This document shows positions 1 to 9,622 of a stretch of DNA of 64,000 bases, piece by piece. The position numbers were made by a program, and so were the translations under genes. The notes beneath the pieces were generated by a model, which ran no database searches, had not been told where the DNA came from, and was given only the letters and a program-made list of their open reading frames with translations. The DNA comes from Providencia huaxiensis. Its GTDB lineage: Bacteria; Pseudomonadota; Gammaproteobacteria; Enterobacterales; Enterobacteriaceae. Every line of letters begins with the position of its first letter. Position 1 is the first letter of the stretch. The stretch spans positions 1,364,001-1,428,000 of the forward strand of contig NZ_CP031123.2 of NCBI RefSeq assembly GCF_002843235.3, written 5' to 3'.

Positions 1-2292
1 GATCCTCGCAGTAAAGGTAACGCTAATTTCTTTAATCTGCAAGATAACGCCGCGCGTATTGCCATTGGGACACGGCAAGAAAAGTTTGATTTGATGCTGG
101 CATACAGCTATCGCAACCAAGGTAATTATTTTGCTGGGCGCCGAGGGGCGGGTAAATTTTATGACGACATCATTACTTATGACCCTAATAGCCCAAATAA
201 AGCGATAGACCCATATATGCCCTTCGTTGCTAGGATTTATGGGTCAAATAAAGAGGTGGCGAATACATCAAATGAAATGTCGACATTGTTGGCTAAATTA
301 AACGTGATGCTACCTAATTCACAGGACTTATCCCTTGGTTATATGCATACATCAAGTCATTATGGCGAAATCATGCCATCGCAAATTCGGTATCATGATT
401 TAGAGGGAAAAATTCCACAATGGCCTTTAGCTAACTTGGCACTAAATACTTTTTACGCCAATTATTCGTTTAAACCTGAGTCCATTGGTTGGATTGACTT
501 TCGATTAGGCTATTGGTTGACAAAAACGGATTTAAATTCAAATACCGCAGGTGGCCAACCTAGGGAACCAATGGAAAGGGATTGGAATTATGAATTTGGT
601 CGAGATAAAAATGTAGCTAAAAATCCTGCTATCAATGGCACCTTAGTTGATGGGATTAAATTAAACCAACTAAACGATCGCTATGGTGTTTCATTATCTA
701 ATAAATTTCAAATTACACCTGAATTTAAAGTAACGTTAATGGGGAGCTTAATTGATGAAACCATTGGTAGCCGTGAAGATATCTTTAATTCGGACTCTAG
801 CCCAAAGGGTAACATGTTCCGAGCTATCCCTAGGGAAGGTAAGCGTCAAGAATATAATGGGACTATTCGCTTTGATTGGCAGCCTACTGATTGGTTAAGT
901 CTGAATGCAGGGGCTCAATATATTAGCTACTGGTCAAGGGATTTATTAAAAGAGAGACGCATTGCGGCTAAAGATATAAATTATGCACCTTATAGCCATA
1001 TAACGGCGAGAAATTTCCTATTATCCCGTTTATTAAGCGCTGAAGAATATCAAACAATAAAACAGTATATTGATGATAAAGGGAATACATATAATGATAT
1101 AAAAGAAAAAAATTATGAGAGAAGAATTTTTATCGAGCAAGCATTAAAAATGAAAAAGAATTCGTTACGTGATGTTGGATTAATAGGGAAAAAATTAGAA
1201 TTTAGAATCACAGAAGTTAACCATATAGTGAAATGGAAAGTGGATGAAAATAACCGATTTACAGCAAAAAATAATCCATTTTATAATGGAGAGGTTGATT
1301 TAAAAGAAGAAAAAATAGACCCTGTCACCGGTTTAAAAGCCAAAAGATATCTCGTTGACCGCGATATTAATAACACTCAAGATGAAGTGAAGCATTCCAA
1401 TAAACAAAAATTTAAAGCGCCGAAAAGAAATGAAGAATCAGCTTGGGCTCCGGCATTAGGGGCAACAATTTACTTAACAGAGAACGATCGAATATTTGGG
1501 CGTTATTTAGAAACCGTTAGGATGCCAAGTATCTTTGAAGACACTATTGGTTTTTCGGGGGGAAGAGAGCCGAATTACACACCACCAGTTTATTTGCCAG
1601 AACGCAGCCATACGATAGAACTGGGATATGTGCGTAATTTCCAAGATCTCGTCGCAGCAGAAAACCATGCTGATTTACGCATAAACTACTATAACACGGT
1701 TGTCACAAACGCATTTGATAGGAACGACAGATTAGTCTTTACGCAGGTTGATAAACATAATACGGCCGGTTTGGAACTGTTGGCGCGTTATGATAATGGC
1801 TGGGTATTCGGTGACTTAGGTGTGGATTATCGCTTAAAAAATGAGGTTTGTGATGAAGTTTCACTGATGGTAATGGACCCCTATAACAAATTTGGTGGCT
1901 CAGAGTGTACAACAGCAGGGTTCCCTGGTGGCTATTTGCGTACTCAACTGCAGCCTAAGTACAGCATCCATGCCAACCTTGGTCTGCGTTTCTTAGATGA
2001 ACGTTTAGAAGTGGGGAGTCGTTTGCGTTATCACAGCAAAGCAAAAAATGAAGATGAAGCGGAAATGATGGATAAATACCCGTACCAGTATGCGCCATTA
2101 AACAATGACCCGATGAGTTGGAATGCCGTTTTTACCGCTGATGCTTATGTTAATTATCAGTTTAATAAAGACCTAGCATTTGAATTATTAGCCACCAATT
2201 TATTTGATGAATATTATATAGACCCATTAACCCGCAGTATGATGCCTGCACCGGGTAGGACTGTGCGTTTCAATATCACCAGTCGTTTCTAA
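1..2292 (+). CDS. TonB-dependent outer-membrane receptor, HasR-like (5' end outside window)
   Basis: The reading frame is open from base 1, so this is the C-terminal part of a longer protein (about 763 codons visible). It has the alternating beta-strand texture of a TonB-dependent receptor barrel. It ends with TNLFDEYYIDP, a PAPGRT motif and a terminal aromatic residue (SRF), as expected for an outer-membrane barrel. The C-terminus resembles the heme/hemophore receptor HasR family, so heme uptake is the likely role, but the plug domain that would help decide the ligand is not in the window. A TonB-like gene follows 68 bp downstream on the same strand, as if the receptor has a dedicated energiser. 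The heme assignment is inference; the TonB receptor assignment is firm. Confidence 0.85.
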   Translation, partial: DPRSKGNANFFNLQDNAARIAIGTRQEKFDLMLAYSYRNQGNYFAGRRGAGKFYDDIITYDPNSPNKAIDPYMPFVARIYGSNKEVANTSNEMSTLLAKLNVMLPNSQDLSLGYMHTSSHYGEIMPSQIRYHDLEGKIPQWPLANLALNTFYANYSFKPESIGWIDFRLGYWLTKTDLNSNTAGGQPREPMERDWNYEFGRDKNVAKNPAINGTLVDGIKLNQLNDRYGVSLSNKFQITPEFKVTLMGSLIDETIGSREDIFNSDSSPKGNMFRAIPREGKRQEYNGTIRFDWQPTDWLSLNAGAQYISYWSRDLLKERRIAAKDINYAPYSHITARNFLLSRLLSAEEYQTIKQYIDDKGNTYNDIKEKNYERRIFIEQALKMKKNSLRDVGLIGKKLEFRITEVNHIVKWKVDENNRFTAKNNPFYNGEVDLKEEKIDPVTGLKAKRYLVDRDINNTQDEVKHSNKQKFKAPKRNEESAWAPALGATIYLTENDRIFGRYLETVRMPSIFEDTIGFSGGREPNYTPPVYLPERSHTIELGYVRNFQDLVAAENHADLRINYYNTVVTNAFDRNDRLVFTQVDKHNTAGLELLARYDNGWVFGDLGVDYRLKNEVCDEVSLMVMDPYNKFGGSECTTAGFPGGYLRTQLQPKYSIHANLGLRFLDERLEVGSRLRYHSKAKNEDEAEMMDKYPYQYAPLNNDPMSWNAVFTADAYVNYQFNKDLAFELLATNLFDEYYIDPLTRSMMPAPGRTVRFNITSRF

Positions 2293-2359
2293 AAAGGATC
2301 CCCCTTCGCTGATACTGTTGCATTTATGTATTGGTGAGGGGGCTATTAGGGATATTAAA

Positions 2360-3124
2360 ATGATTACTTTACGTTTTAATTTTGCTGTGATGGTTTCTTT
2401 ATTATTTCATTTTGGCATCGTTTTTTATTGTTTAAATATAGAGAAAACACGCTCTGCACAAATTTACACGCCAATATATGCGGCTATCGTCTCTGTTGCA
2501 TTGACACAAAATGTAATTGAAAAACAAACAAATGACGTCACATTAAATAATAAGCTAGTGGGAGGCTTACTTGCAGAGTCACAACAAAATGAAAATGCTG
2601 TAATTAAAGTTGCTAATAAGAAAAATATACATAGTGATGAAAATAAAGCGTCAGAAAAACAAAAAAAAATTATCGAGAAAAAAGAACAAAAACAACCAAA
2701 TAAAAAAGTGATTAAGCAGAAAGAACAGGAACAAAAAAGTGATGATGTAAAACAAGAACAGCGTGTAGGTAAAAACGACAGCCAATCTTATGCAGCAGGC
2801 CAAGCGGGAGCACAAAGGACGACCTCGGTAGGAAACGCAACAGATTCAAACTACCAAAGTTATATTGATAAACTACGTAGTGAAATTGAACGACATAAAC
2901 GTTACCCAAGAAAAGCGAGAAATACCAATGTTCAAGGAACGGTTCTGGTGAATTTTACGCTTACGCCATTGGGGGAGATCACAAAGGTGAGTATTGAAAA
3001 GTCTTCTATGCATGTTCAACTGGACGAAGCCGCATTAGCTGCAACACTAAAGAGCCGCTCTGTTGGAGTGCCACCGGAAGGTCTAAGAAAACAGCACACG
3101 TTGGAAATTAAATTTAAGCTATAA
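2360..3124 (+). CDS. TonB-like energy transducer (HasB-like)
   Basis: The 254-residue protein has one N-terminal membrane anchor (about residues 5-28) and a long Lys/Glu/Gln-rich periplasmic spacer (about 95-150). Its C-terminal TonB domain of about 85 residues contains the RYPRKAR motif where TonB carries its YP signature. It would couple inner-membrane proton-motive force to the adjacent receptor. The start at 2360 is chosen because an AGGG Shine-Dalgarno lies about 9 nt upstream and the membrane helix follows directly; an in-frame ATG at 2318 would add 14 residues without a binding site. The spacer is charged rather than Pro-rich, unlike housekeeping TonB, and this supports a dedicated HasB-type paralogue. 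An ExbB/ExbD partner is not encoded here. Confidence 0.82.
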   Translation: MITLRFNFAVMVSLLFHFGIVFYCLNIEKTRSAQIYTPIYAAIVSVALTQNVIEKQTNDVTLNNKLVGGLLAESQQNENAVIKVANKKNIHSDENKASEKQKKIIEKKEQKQPNKKVIKQKEQEQKSDDVKQEQRVGKNDSQSYAAGQAGAQRTTSVGNATDSNYQSYIDKLRSEIERHKRYPRKARNTNVQGTVLVNFTLTPLGEITKVSIEKSSMHVQLDEAALAATLKSRSVGVPPEGLRKQHTLEIKFKL

Positions 3125-3170
3125 AAGGATTAAAACATAACTTCTGGCTAATCAGGGCAAATTACATAGT

Positions 3171-3203
3171 AAAAAAGCAAGCCGCCATAATGTATAGCGG
3201 CTT
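3171..3203 (-). terminator. Intrinsic terminator of minCDE
   Basis: The stem AAGCCGC (3179-3185) / GCGGCTT (3197-3203) lies just past the minE stop. Read on the minus strand it is followed by a T6 run (3176-3171). Confidence 0.8.
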
Positions 3204-3212
3204 CTTTGCGAA

Positions 3213-3497
3213 TTATTTTTCTACTGTCGTGGTTTTAATTTCATCACCTTCAGGAAGTGTGACATTTAATTCCAAAACAGAAATATCATCGTCTTTTTGT
3301 TCAAATTGCAATGACAACATTTCAGGGTCAATTTGCACATATTTACAGATAACCTGCAAAATATCGCGTTTCATATCAGCAAGATATGGGGGCTCACTAT
3401 CACCACGGCGACGTTCAGCGACGATGATTTGTAATCGCTCTTTTGCGATATTCGCTGTCGTTTTTTTTCTCGACAGAAAGAAATCCAATAAAGCCAT
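3213..3497 (-). CDS. minE: Cell division topological specificity factor MinE
   Basis: The 94-residue protein starts with the membrane-targeting [12 protein letters not shown] helix. It carries the anti-MinCD helix region (about residues 13-30) and the C-terminal topological specificity domain. MinE stimulates the MinD ATPase and drives pole-to-pole oscillation, so that MinCD inhibits FtsZ only at the poles. It is the last gene of minCDE, separated from minD by only 3 nt. Its length is slightly above the 88-89 residues usual in enterics because of a charged C-terminal tail. Confidence 0.97.
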   Translation of the reverse strand: MALLDFFLSRKKTTANIAKERLQIIVAERRRGDSEPPYLADMKRDILQVICKYVQIDPEMLSLQFEQKDDDISVLELNVTLPEGDEIKTTTVEK

Positions 3498-3500
3498 TAT

Positions 3501-4316
3501 TTACCCCCCAAATAGGCGTTTTAAGAAACCTTTTTTCTCTTCTTCAATGAAACGGATAGGGCGAGCTTCACCTAAAATACGCGCAACACAATCATCATAG
3601 GCTTGGCCTGCATCAGATTCTGTATCTAAAATGACCGGCTCACCTTGGTTAGAAGAGCGCAGTACAGATTGGTCTTCAGGAATAACGCCAATCAAAGGAA
3701 TACAGAGGATCTCGAGGACATCTTCCATGCTTAGCATATCGCCACGAGTTACACGTCCAGGGTTATAGCGTGTCAATAATAAGTGTTCTTTAATTGGCGT
3801 ATCGCCTTTTTCTGCGCGACGTGATTTTGACGCTAAAATACCTAAAATACGGTCAGAGTCACGAACGGAAGAAACTTCTGGATTGGTAGTAATAATGGCT
3901 TCATCAGCAAAATAGAGTGCCATTAAGGCACCACTTTCAATACCCGCAGGGGAATCACAAACAATAAAATCGAAACCAAGGTCATCACTCAATTCGTCAA
4001 GAATTTTGCCAACGCCTTCGCGAGTTAACGCGTCTTTATCGCGTGTTTGTGAAGCAGGTAAAATGAATAAATTTTCGGTGCGCTTATCTTTGATTAAAGC
4101 CTGATTAAGGGTTGCATCACCTTGAATAACGTTTACGAAGTCATAGACTACTCGACGTTCACACCCCATGATAAGGTCAAGGTTACGTAGGCCGATATCA
4201 AAATCGATCACTACCGTTTTGTTCCCTTTTTGTGCCAGGCCAGTAGCTATGGCCGCGCTTGAAGTGGTTTTACCAACGCCACCTTTACCTGAAGTCACTA
4301 CAATTATGCGTGCCAT
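3501..4316 (-). CDS. minD: Septum site-determining ATPase MinD
   Basis: This 271-residue ParA/MinD-family ATPase has the deviant Walker A motif GKGGVGKTT at residues 10-18 (signature Lys11). It has a DSPAG Walker B-type motif and a C-terminal amphipathic membrane helix (KKGFLKRLFGG). ATP-bound MinD dimers bind the inner membrane and recruit MinC. The gene order minC-minD-minE is standard, and the length matches E. coli MinD (270). Confidence 0.98.
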   Translation of the reverse strand: MARIIVVTSGKGGVGKTTSSAAIATGLAQKGNKTVVIDFDIGLRNLDLIMGCERRVVYDFVNVIQGDATLNQALIKDKRTENLFILPASQTRDKDALTREGVGKILDELSDDLGFDFIVCDSPAGIESGALMALYFADEAIITTNPEVSSVRDSDRILGILASKSRRAEKGDTPIKEHLLLTRYNPGRVTRGDMLSMEDVLEILCIPLIGVIPEDQSVLRSSNQGEPVILDTESDAGQAYDDCVARILGEARPIRFIEEEKKGFLKRLFGG

Positions 4317-4339
4317 GAATAATTCCTTGTAAATAAGGT

Positions 4340-5041
4340 CTAATTTAAATATTCGATGTTAAGTTTATTATCAACTAAACAAAGTTTAGCTGCTTTGGCG
4401 AGAAATTCAGCAGGGATTTGATCGCTCAGCCAATATTCACCGGCAATTGAGACCAGCTCAGCTTGCAAATGAGTACAATAAATCTGACTTTCAATATCAC
4501 CAGAGGCTCCAGCTAAAGCACGGCCTCGCATCACGCCATAAATATGGATATTACCATCTGCTAACAGTTCTGCACCTGCACTAACATTGCTTGTGACGAT
4601 CAGATCACTATTTGGTGCATAAATACGTTGCCCAGAACGAACAGGAGTATTGATAATGCGAGTTTTACGATATAAAGGTTCAGTTTGAACTGTAGCAGTC
4701 TGAGGTTCAGGCTGAATTTCAACAGGCTTTTGACTTTTACCTTCATTTAATATCGGTAAACCCGCATCGTTTGCTTTTTGCCGTATCTGTGGGTCAGTAC
4801 ATCCACTGATCCCTACAATACGTAATCCCGCAGAAATAACAGATTTATGAATACTCTGTAAATCGGCATTTGGGGATAATTCAGCAATGTTAATCACGAC
4901 AGGGGCATTTTTAAAGAAATCAGGAGCCTGATTTACTTTATCTTGCAGCGCTTTTTTGATGAGTTTAGGCTCTTCACTGTATAAGTGAATAACTGAAAGA
5001 GTAAAACTGCTGCCTTTAAGTTCTATTGGCGATTGTGGCAT
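4340..5041 (-). CDS. minC: Septum site-determining inhibitor MinC
   Basis: The 233-residue protein has an N-terminal FtsZ-antagonising domain ([13 protein letters not shown] onward). A linker with several Gln/Pro/Glu residues follows, then the C-terminal beta-helix that dimerises and binds MinD ([20 protein letters not shown]-like and RGRALAGA repeats). It is the first gene of the min operon and is transcribed divergently from ycgL across a 129-bp promoter region. Confidence 0.97.
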   Translation of the reverse strand: MPQSPIELKGSSFTLSVIHLYSEEPKLIKKALQDKVNQAPDFFKNAPVVINIAELSPNADLQSIHKSVISAGLRIVGISGCTDPQIRQKANDAGLPILNEGKSQKPVEIQPEPQTATVQTEPLYRKTRIINTPVRSGQRIYAPNSDLIVTSNVSAGAELLADGNIHIYGVMRGRALAGASGDIESQIYCTHLQAELVSIAGEYWLSDQIPAEFLAKAAKLCLVDNKLNIEYLN

Positions 5042-5170
5042 CTATCCAGACTCAGCAAATTAAAATTTCCGAAACAATCCTCGGGTGAAGATATTCTGTA
5101 AAACAATAGCATGTTATAGTTACTATATACTTCAAGCAAGCTAATGAACTAAGAAAAAGAGTTAAATATA

Positions 5171-5440
5171 ATGATTTGTGCAATTTATAGAAGCCCTAAG
5201 CGTGACCAAACTTATCTTTATATTGAGAAGAAAGATGATTTTTCACGTGTTCCTGATGAATTATTAGCTCAATTTGGAACACCTCAATTTGCCATGCTTA
5301 TCTCATTAGATAAGCGTGAAAGGCTCGCCAATGCTGACTTGGCAAAGGTTAAATTAGACCTCTTAGAAGTTGGTTATTACTTACAATTCCCACCTCCGGT
5401 GGAGGATTTGCTTTCAGAACATAAAGAACTGAATAACTAA
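5171..5440 (+). CDS. ycgL: YcgL domain protein
   Basis: This 89-residue member of the YcgL family has the conserved start [18 protein letters not shown] and a PPPVEDLL C-terminus. The family is a small alpha/beta fold of uncertain biochemical role, found next to min genes in gammaproteobacteria. It is transcribed away from minC and probably leads the ycgL-transglycosylase-ycgM-ycgN string. Confidence 0.93.
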   Translation: MICAIYRSPKRDQTYLYIEKKDDFSRVPDELLAQFGTPQFAMLISLDKRERLANADLAKVKLDLLEVGYYLQFPPPVEDLLSEHKELNN

Positions 5441-5488
5441 AGCAAATTAAGAAAATCCTGAAAAGCAAAGATAGTCTGGAGGAGACGA

Positions 5489-6577
5489 ATGAAACCAACG
5501 TTATTATATACATTAGTCGCTGGCTTATTTTTAACAAGTTGTTCTGCAACACGGAATGAATCAGTTGTTACTCACCCGATTACCGCAGAACAAAATGCGG
5601 CTATAGCCCAAGAAGTCGCTGCTTTAGATAAAGCATTCCCTATTGAACAACGTGAACCATCACAATTTCCTGCTTATGTGGAATTACTGAAAGAACATGC
5701 TATTGCTCAGGGAATTAAACCTGCCACCATTGAACGCGCTTTTGCTAATATTCATTTCATTGAGCGTGTTGTGAAAGCTGATAAAGGCCAACCAGAGAAA
5801 AGGGCGACGGTTACGTTAGCAAGCTATCTAAAAAATGTACTCCCACAATCGCGTATCAATGCTGGCTATAACAAATATTTAGAAAATAAATCCACTCTAG
5901 ATGCTATCAGTGATAAATATGGCGTCCCACCTCAGTTCATTGTTTCGTTATGGGGATTAGAAAGTGGTTTTGGGCGCTCGCAAGGTAAAGAAGATGTTGT
6001 TTCTGCACTTGCAACACTTTCATTTGAAGGCCGTAGAGAAGCGCTTTTTAGCAAGCAATTATTAGCTGCACTTGAGATAATGGACAAAGGTTATATTCCA
6101 GAAGATCAACAGCTCAAAGGTTCATGGGCTGGTGCCATGGGCCAAAGCCAATTTATGCCAACCTCTTATTTGTCTTACGCAGCAGATGGCGATGGTGATG
6201 GTAAAATGGACATCTGGAATAATAAATCAGATGTGTTTGCATCTATTGCTAATTATTTATCAACAGAAGGTTGGCAAGCTCAATTACCATGGGGCTACCA
6301 AGTTAATTTACCCATAGATTTTAATAAAACGTTGGAAGGCGTAAAAGCAGAACAAGGGAAATCTGTTCGTGAATGGCAAGAGTTAGGCGTTACATTACCT
6401 GCATTTGCTCAATTATCTTCAGACGTAAAAACCTGGGTGGTTATCCCTGATGATCCTGAAGGTAGAGCATTTTTAGTGACTGAAAATTTCCGTACCATTA
6501 TGCATTGGAACCGCTCATATTATTTTGCATTGAGTGTATGCATGATGGCAGATGGTATCGCTAATAAAATACAATAA
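5489..6577 (+). CDS. Lipoprotein lytic murein transglycosylase, MltB family
   Basis: The 362-residue protein has a lipoprotein signal peptide and lipobox LTSC (acylated Cys18). The catalytic SLT-type segment contains Glu158 in WGLESGFGRS, followed by the family's AGAMGQSQFMPTSYL motif. It should cleave the MurNAc-GlcNAc bond non-hydrolytically in periplasmic peptidoglycan. There is a putative Asp-rich loop (DGDGDGKMDIW) like the metal-binding loop of MltB-type enzymes. A good Shine-Dalgarno (GGAGG at 5479-5483) fixes the start. It lies 48 bp after ycgL and 19 bp before ycgM. Confidence 0.9.
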   Translation: MKPTLLYTLVAGLFLTSCSATRNESVVTHPITAEQNAAIAQEVAALDKAFPIEQREPSQFPAYVELLKEHAIAQGIKPATIERAFANIHFIERVVKADKGQPEKRATVTLASYLKNVLPQSRINAGYNKYLENKSTLDAISDKYGVPPQFIVSLWGLESGFGRSQGKEDVVSALATLSFEGRREALFSKQLLAALEIMDKGYIPEDQQLKGSWAGAMGQSQFMPTSYLSYAADGDGDGKMDIWNNKSDVFASIANYLSTEGWQAQLPWGYQVNLPIDFNKTLEGVKAEQGKSVREWQELGVTLPAFAQLSSDVKTWVVIPDDPEGRAFLVTENFRTIMHWNRSYYFALSVCMMADGIANKIQ

Positions 6578-6596
6578 CGATAATAGGAGTACTATT

Positions 6597-7253
6597 ATGT
6601 ATCAACATCGTGACTGGCAAGGTGCGTTACTTGATTTCCCTGCAAATAAAGTTGTTTGTGTTGGTAGTAATTACGCAAAGCATATAAAAGAGATGGGGTC
6701 TGCGACACCAGAAGAACCCGTTATTTTTATTAAACCAGAGACTGCTTTGTGTGATATTACTCAATCAATTGTTATTCCAAAAGATTTTGGTGCTGTGCAT
6801 CATGAAATTGAGATGGCGATTTTAATTGGTATGCCATTAAAAAATGCAGATGAAGACCGCGTATCACGCTCTATTGCAGGTTATGCAGTTGCATTGGATT
6901 TAACCTTACGTGATTTGCAAGCTAAATTTAAAAAAGCAGGTCAGCCATGGGAAAAAAGCAAATCATTTGATGGTTCATGCCCAATTTCCGGTTTTATTCC
7001 TGTTAGTAGCCCGAATGACTTACAAAATGTTCAGCTTTCACTGGAAATTAATGGTGAAGTTCGCCAAGAGGGCTCGACGCGTGATATGATCACACCAATT
7101 TTACCGCTGATTAGCTATATGTCCCGCTTTTTCACATTACGAGCAGGGGATGTCATCTTAACGGGAACACCTGAAGGTGTCGGCCCATTAGCTTCTGGTG
7201 ATATGCTAAAATTATCAATTAATGATCACTCGCTGACTACACGGGTTATTTAA
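6597..7253 (+). CDS. ycgM: Fumarylacetoacetate hydrolase family protein YcgM
   Basis: The 218-residue FAH-fold enzyme has the VGSNYAKH, E-x-E-type ([11 protein letters not shown]) and TGTPEGVG motifs that bind the divalent metal and acylpyruvate-type substrate. Family members act as acylpyruvate hydrolases, oxaloacetate decarboxylases or tautomerases; the physiological substrate cannot be read from sequence. The start at 6597 is set by an AGGAG at 6585-6589. A longer in-frame start at 6552 would lie inside the preceding gene and lacks a ribosome site. Confidence 0.92.
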   Translation: MYQHRDWQGALLDFPANKVVCVGSNYAKHIKEMGSATPEEPVIFIKPETALCDITQSIVIPKDFGAVHHEIEMAILIGMPLKNADEDRVSRSIAGYAVALDLTLRDLQAKFKKAGQPWEKSKSFDGSCPISGFIPVSSPNDLQNVQLSLEINGEVRQEGSTRDMITPILPLISYMSRFFTLRAGDVILTGTPEGVGPLASGDMLKLSINDHSLTTRVI

Positions 7254-7273
7254 GTATAGGATTAATAAGTATT

Positions 7274-7717
7274 ATGTCGCAGTTCTGGCAAGTTAAAACT
7301 TTAGATGAGATGACAGATGAAGAATGGGAATCTCTCTGTGATGGTTGCGGGCAATGCTGCTTGCACAAATTAATGGATGAAGATACAGATGAAATCTATT
7401 TTACTAATGTCGCCTGTAATCAGCTAAATTTAAAAACTTGCCAGTGTAAGCATTATGAAGACCGCTTCAGCTATGAAGCGGATTGCATAAAGCTTAATCG
7501 TTATAACTTAGAAACATTTGAATGGTTGCCAAGTACTTGCGCTTACCGTTTGTTATTAGAAGGAAAATCTCTTCCTGCCTGGCACCCATTAAAAACAGGA
7601 TCTAAAGCGGCAATGCATAATGAAGGTGTGTCTGTTCGTCATATTGCTGTTAGAGAAATTGACGTGGTGGATTGGGAGGAACATATAATGAATAGACCCA
7701 TGATAGGAAGAGGCTAG
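7274..7717 (+). CDS. ycgN: YcgN family cysteine-cluster protein (UPF0260)
   Basis: The 147-residue protein carries the family's cysteine cluster: CDGCGQCC near residue 23, CQCKHYEDR near residue 57, and further Cys near 73 and 90. This pattern is typical of a zinc or iron-sulfur binding CxxCxxCC protein. The biochemical role is not established. It follows ycgM by 20 bp, the E. coli order. Confidence 0.93.
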   Translation: MSQFWQVKTLDEMTDEEWESLCDGCGQCCLHKLMDEDTDEIYFTNVACNQLNLKTCQCKHYEDRFSYEADCIKLNRYNLETFEWLPSTCAYRLLLEGKSLPAWHPLKTGSKAAMHNEGVSVRHIAVREIDVVDWEEHIMNRPMIGRG

Positions 7718-7748
7718 TAGTAATATCTCAAATATACAGTAAATCATT

Positions 7749-7871
7749 ATGGAAATATCTTTGCCAACAGTAGGCTTATTTGCCATTTTAAATATTGCCA
7801 TTTTGCCGGCAATATTCTCTTTTTTTGAAAAATTTAGCCAAGCTGCATTGATGATGGTCTATACATTTTAA
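7749..7871 (+). CDS. Possible small hydrophobic protein, perhaps frameshifted
   Basis: This is a 40-codon frame starting MEISLPTVGLF with one strongly hydrophobic segment. If one base is skipped near its stop, the frame continues for about 12 more codons (ILIAVSCCFIRK) and would add a second membrane segment. No Shine-Dalgarno is visible. It could be a small membrane protein remnant or chance hydrophobic DNA. Confidence 0.25.
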   Translation: MEISLPTVGLFAILNIAILPAIFSFFEKFSQAALMMVYTF

Positions 7872-7911
7872 TCGCGGTATCATGCTGTTTTATACGAAAA
7901 TAAATAGTAAT

Positions 7912-7942
7912 AATAATCACACTCAGACTGGGTGTGGTTATT
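7912..7942. terminator. Hairpin downstream of ycgN, possible terminator
   Basis: An 11-bp stem (7912-7922 with 7932-7942, one G-U) closes a 9-nt loop. The following T-run is short, so efficiency is uncertain. The rest of 7943-8180 shows no gene. Confidence 0.5.
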
Positions 7943-8193
7943 TGCGTTATTAATAATAAGAATTATTTCTAATAAATACTCGATGTTAACCCTCTAATAT
8001 TATCGTTCCTGACATAAAGTTTGAGTATATGAAAATCTATCTTTAAAACTGTCCACCCACTAATTCTTACGCGTTATAGGCTAAGCTGCAAAGTTTTCAT
8101 TTAAGAAAATATTATAATTTGTGACTTCTCATTTTGCTTTTCTCAAAATACTTGGCTAATCTGTTTTGGTAAAAGCGACATAAGGGGATAGAA

Positions 8194-8403
8194 ATGAAAA
8201 CATTTGGGGTGGTGCTCACAATTATTGGTCTCGTTACTGCAATTATTTCTTACAATATGGATGTCAGCATTCCTATTGTATATGGGGAGAGTGTGAAAGA
8301 TACAGGACTGGCATTTGATAGACAGAATTATATCATTGGTAGTTTGTTAGTCGCATTTTTTGGCGTTCTAATTGTCCTATTTGACAATAAACGACGCAAG
8401 TAA
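8194..8403 (+). CDS. Small membrane protein of unknown function
   Basis: The 69-residue protein has two predicted transmembrane segments (about residues 4-20 and 45-64), a short loop between them and a positively charged C-terminus (DNKRRK). An AAGGGGA Shine-Dalgarno precedes the ATG at good spacing, so the gene is probably real. I do not recognise the family. It stands alone, flanked by non-coding DNA. Confidence 0.7.
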   Translation: MKTFGVVLTIIGLVTAIISYNMDVSIPIVYGESVKDTGLAFDRQNYIIGSLLVAFFGVLIVLFDNKRRK

Positions 8404-8434
8404 AATGGGGGATGTCTTACCAATAGACGGATGG

Positions 8435-8757
8435 TCATAATACGTTAGCTAATATGGTTAATATAATCCAGATATTGATAGATATAAGCAGAACACCAAT
8501 AATTACTCTTAAAAATAAATAAAGTAGCTGATAGCAAAAGCTCTAGGTAATAATGCGGACAAGCTCCAGTATGCTAAACCAGATAAAACTAAGACAAGCA
8601 GTAACAAGTAATGAAATAAATCATATTTTTTAGGGTGTTGAAGTAATAAATAGCTGCTAATGATAAAGAATTTTAGGCTAAAGTAATTTATTAGCCGTTG
8701 CTGATATAATATTGAACACTTAATGCGATATTGTTTTATTTTCGAATAAAATTGAGT
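8435..8757 (-). pseudogene. Decayed membrane-protein gene
   Basis: On the minus strand a frame is open from 8757 to a stop at 8509-8511 (82 codons, no ATG). Its second half is strongly hydrophobic, including HYLLLLVLVLSGLAYW. The next frame continues the same texture with FLRVIIGVLLISINIWIILT and stops at 8435. A single-base slip at the T5 tract (about 8511-8516) would join them into a protein of about 108 residues with several membrane helices. The missing start and the frameshift suggest a pseudogene. The family is not recognised. Confidence 0.45.
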
Positions 8758-8820
8758 TTATATTAGTTTCACTCAGTTATAATAAATAAATATTTTAATT
8801 TAACCTAGAGAATATTTCTT

Positions 8821-9054
8821 ATGAAAAAAATACTTGTGTTAGCTGGTTTGGCTATTATTTCTGGATGTGTTTCCAATGAAACTGAAATGGAGTCAAAGAG
8901 TGTAGGCATAGCAAATCCTGCATCAGTATATTGTGAGCAAATTGGGGGGACAGTCGAAATTGAAAATACAGCGGATGGGCAAGTAGGGTACTGTATTTTA
9001 CCATCAGGTGAAAGAGTAGAAGAATGGGCTCTATACCGCCAGAACAAACACTAG
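8821..9054 (+). CDS. DUF333-domain lipoprotein
   Basis: The 77-residue protein has a lipoprotein signal (MKKILVLAGLAIISGC, acylated Cys16). A DUF333 (hemolysin-like) module follows: ANPASVYCEQIGG, then GQVGYCILPSGERVEEWALYR. The paired cysteines probably form a periplasmic disulfide. The biological function of this domain is not established despite the hemolysin label in databases. The gene is monocistronic, with an AT-rich promoter region on both sides. Confidence 0.85.
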   Translation: MKKILVLAGLAIISGCVSNETEMESKSVGIANPASVYCEQIGGTVEIENTADGQVGYCILPSGERVEEWALYRQNKH

Positions 9055-9606
9055 TCAATCTTTCACCTCTTAACTGCCATCAGCAGAAATATTTTGTGAG
9101 ATTTTTGCTGTAGTTCCCCTCTAATAATTTTTCTATTCTATATTAATCATTTCTTGAAATTAGCCGATATTACTATTATCCAGTATAACTGCCAGTGTTA
9201 AGTGTGTTTTCATAGTTTGATCAACGAGATAACTATGTTTATATACATGTAAAATACTTAGTAGACACATCATAAGGCTTTTTTGCGATATTTTGATGGC
9301 CTCATATGGATTTGGTAAGGGAGTCATCGTGTTTTTATGGTAAATTATTGATATAAAATATTTTTATCCTTTAATGTCACATAATCGGTAATTTGTAGTA
9401 CGAAAACAGAAACAGCTACCTTATGTTATGTGATTGCTAAATAAAGTGGGCTTATTAGAACGATTGATTCACTAAAAAGACGCTAAACTGCCTGATAGTA
9501 GAAAAATAGCAGAAGGAAAAAGCATCTTTTATTGATGACTTTTTGTATTAGATCACACTTTAACACACGGAATGAGTGATTTAGGAATATTCCTAATGTC
9601 AAAATT

Positions 9607-9622
9607 TGTAATGTAGATCACC
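9607..9622. promoter_or_regulatory. CRP-like binding site
   Basis: TGTAA-N6-TCACC matches TGTGA-N6-TCACA at 8 of 10 defined positions and carries the common central TAGA. A second TAGATCACA half-site lies about 65 bp upstream near 9549. No gene immediately follows. Confidence 0.35.

Noticed and set aside
3190..3600. 136-codon plus-strand frame opposite minE/minD
   Set aside because: It is the antisense shadow of two certain genes; Ser/Arg-rich composition with no domain.
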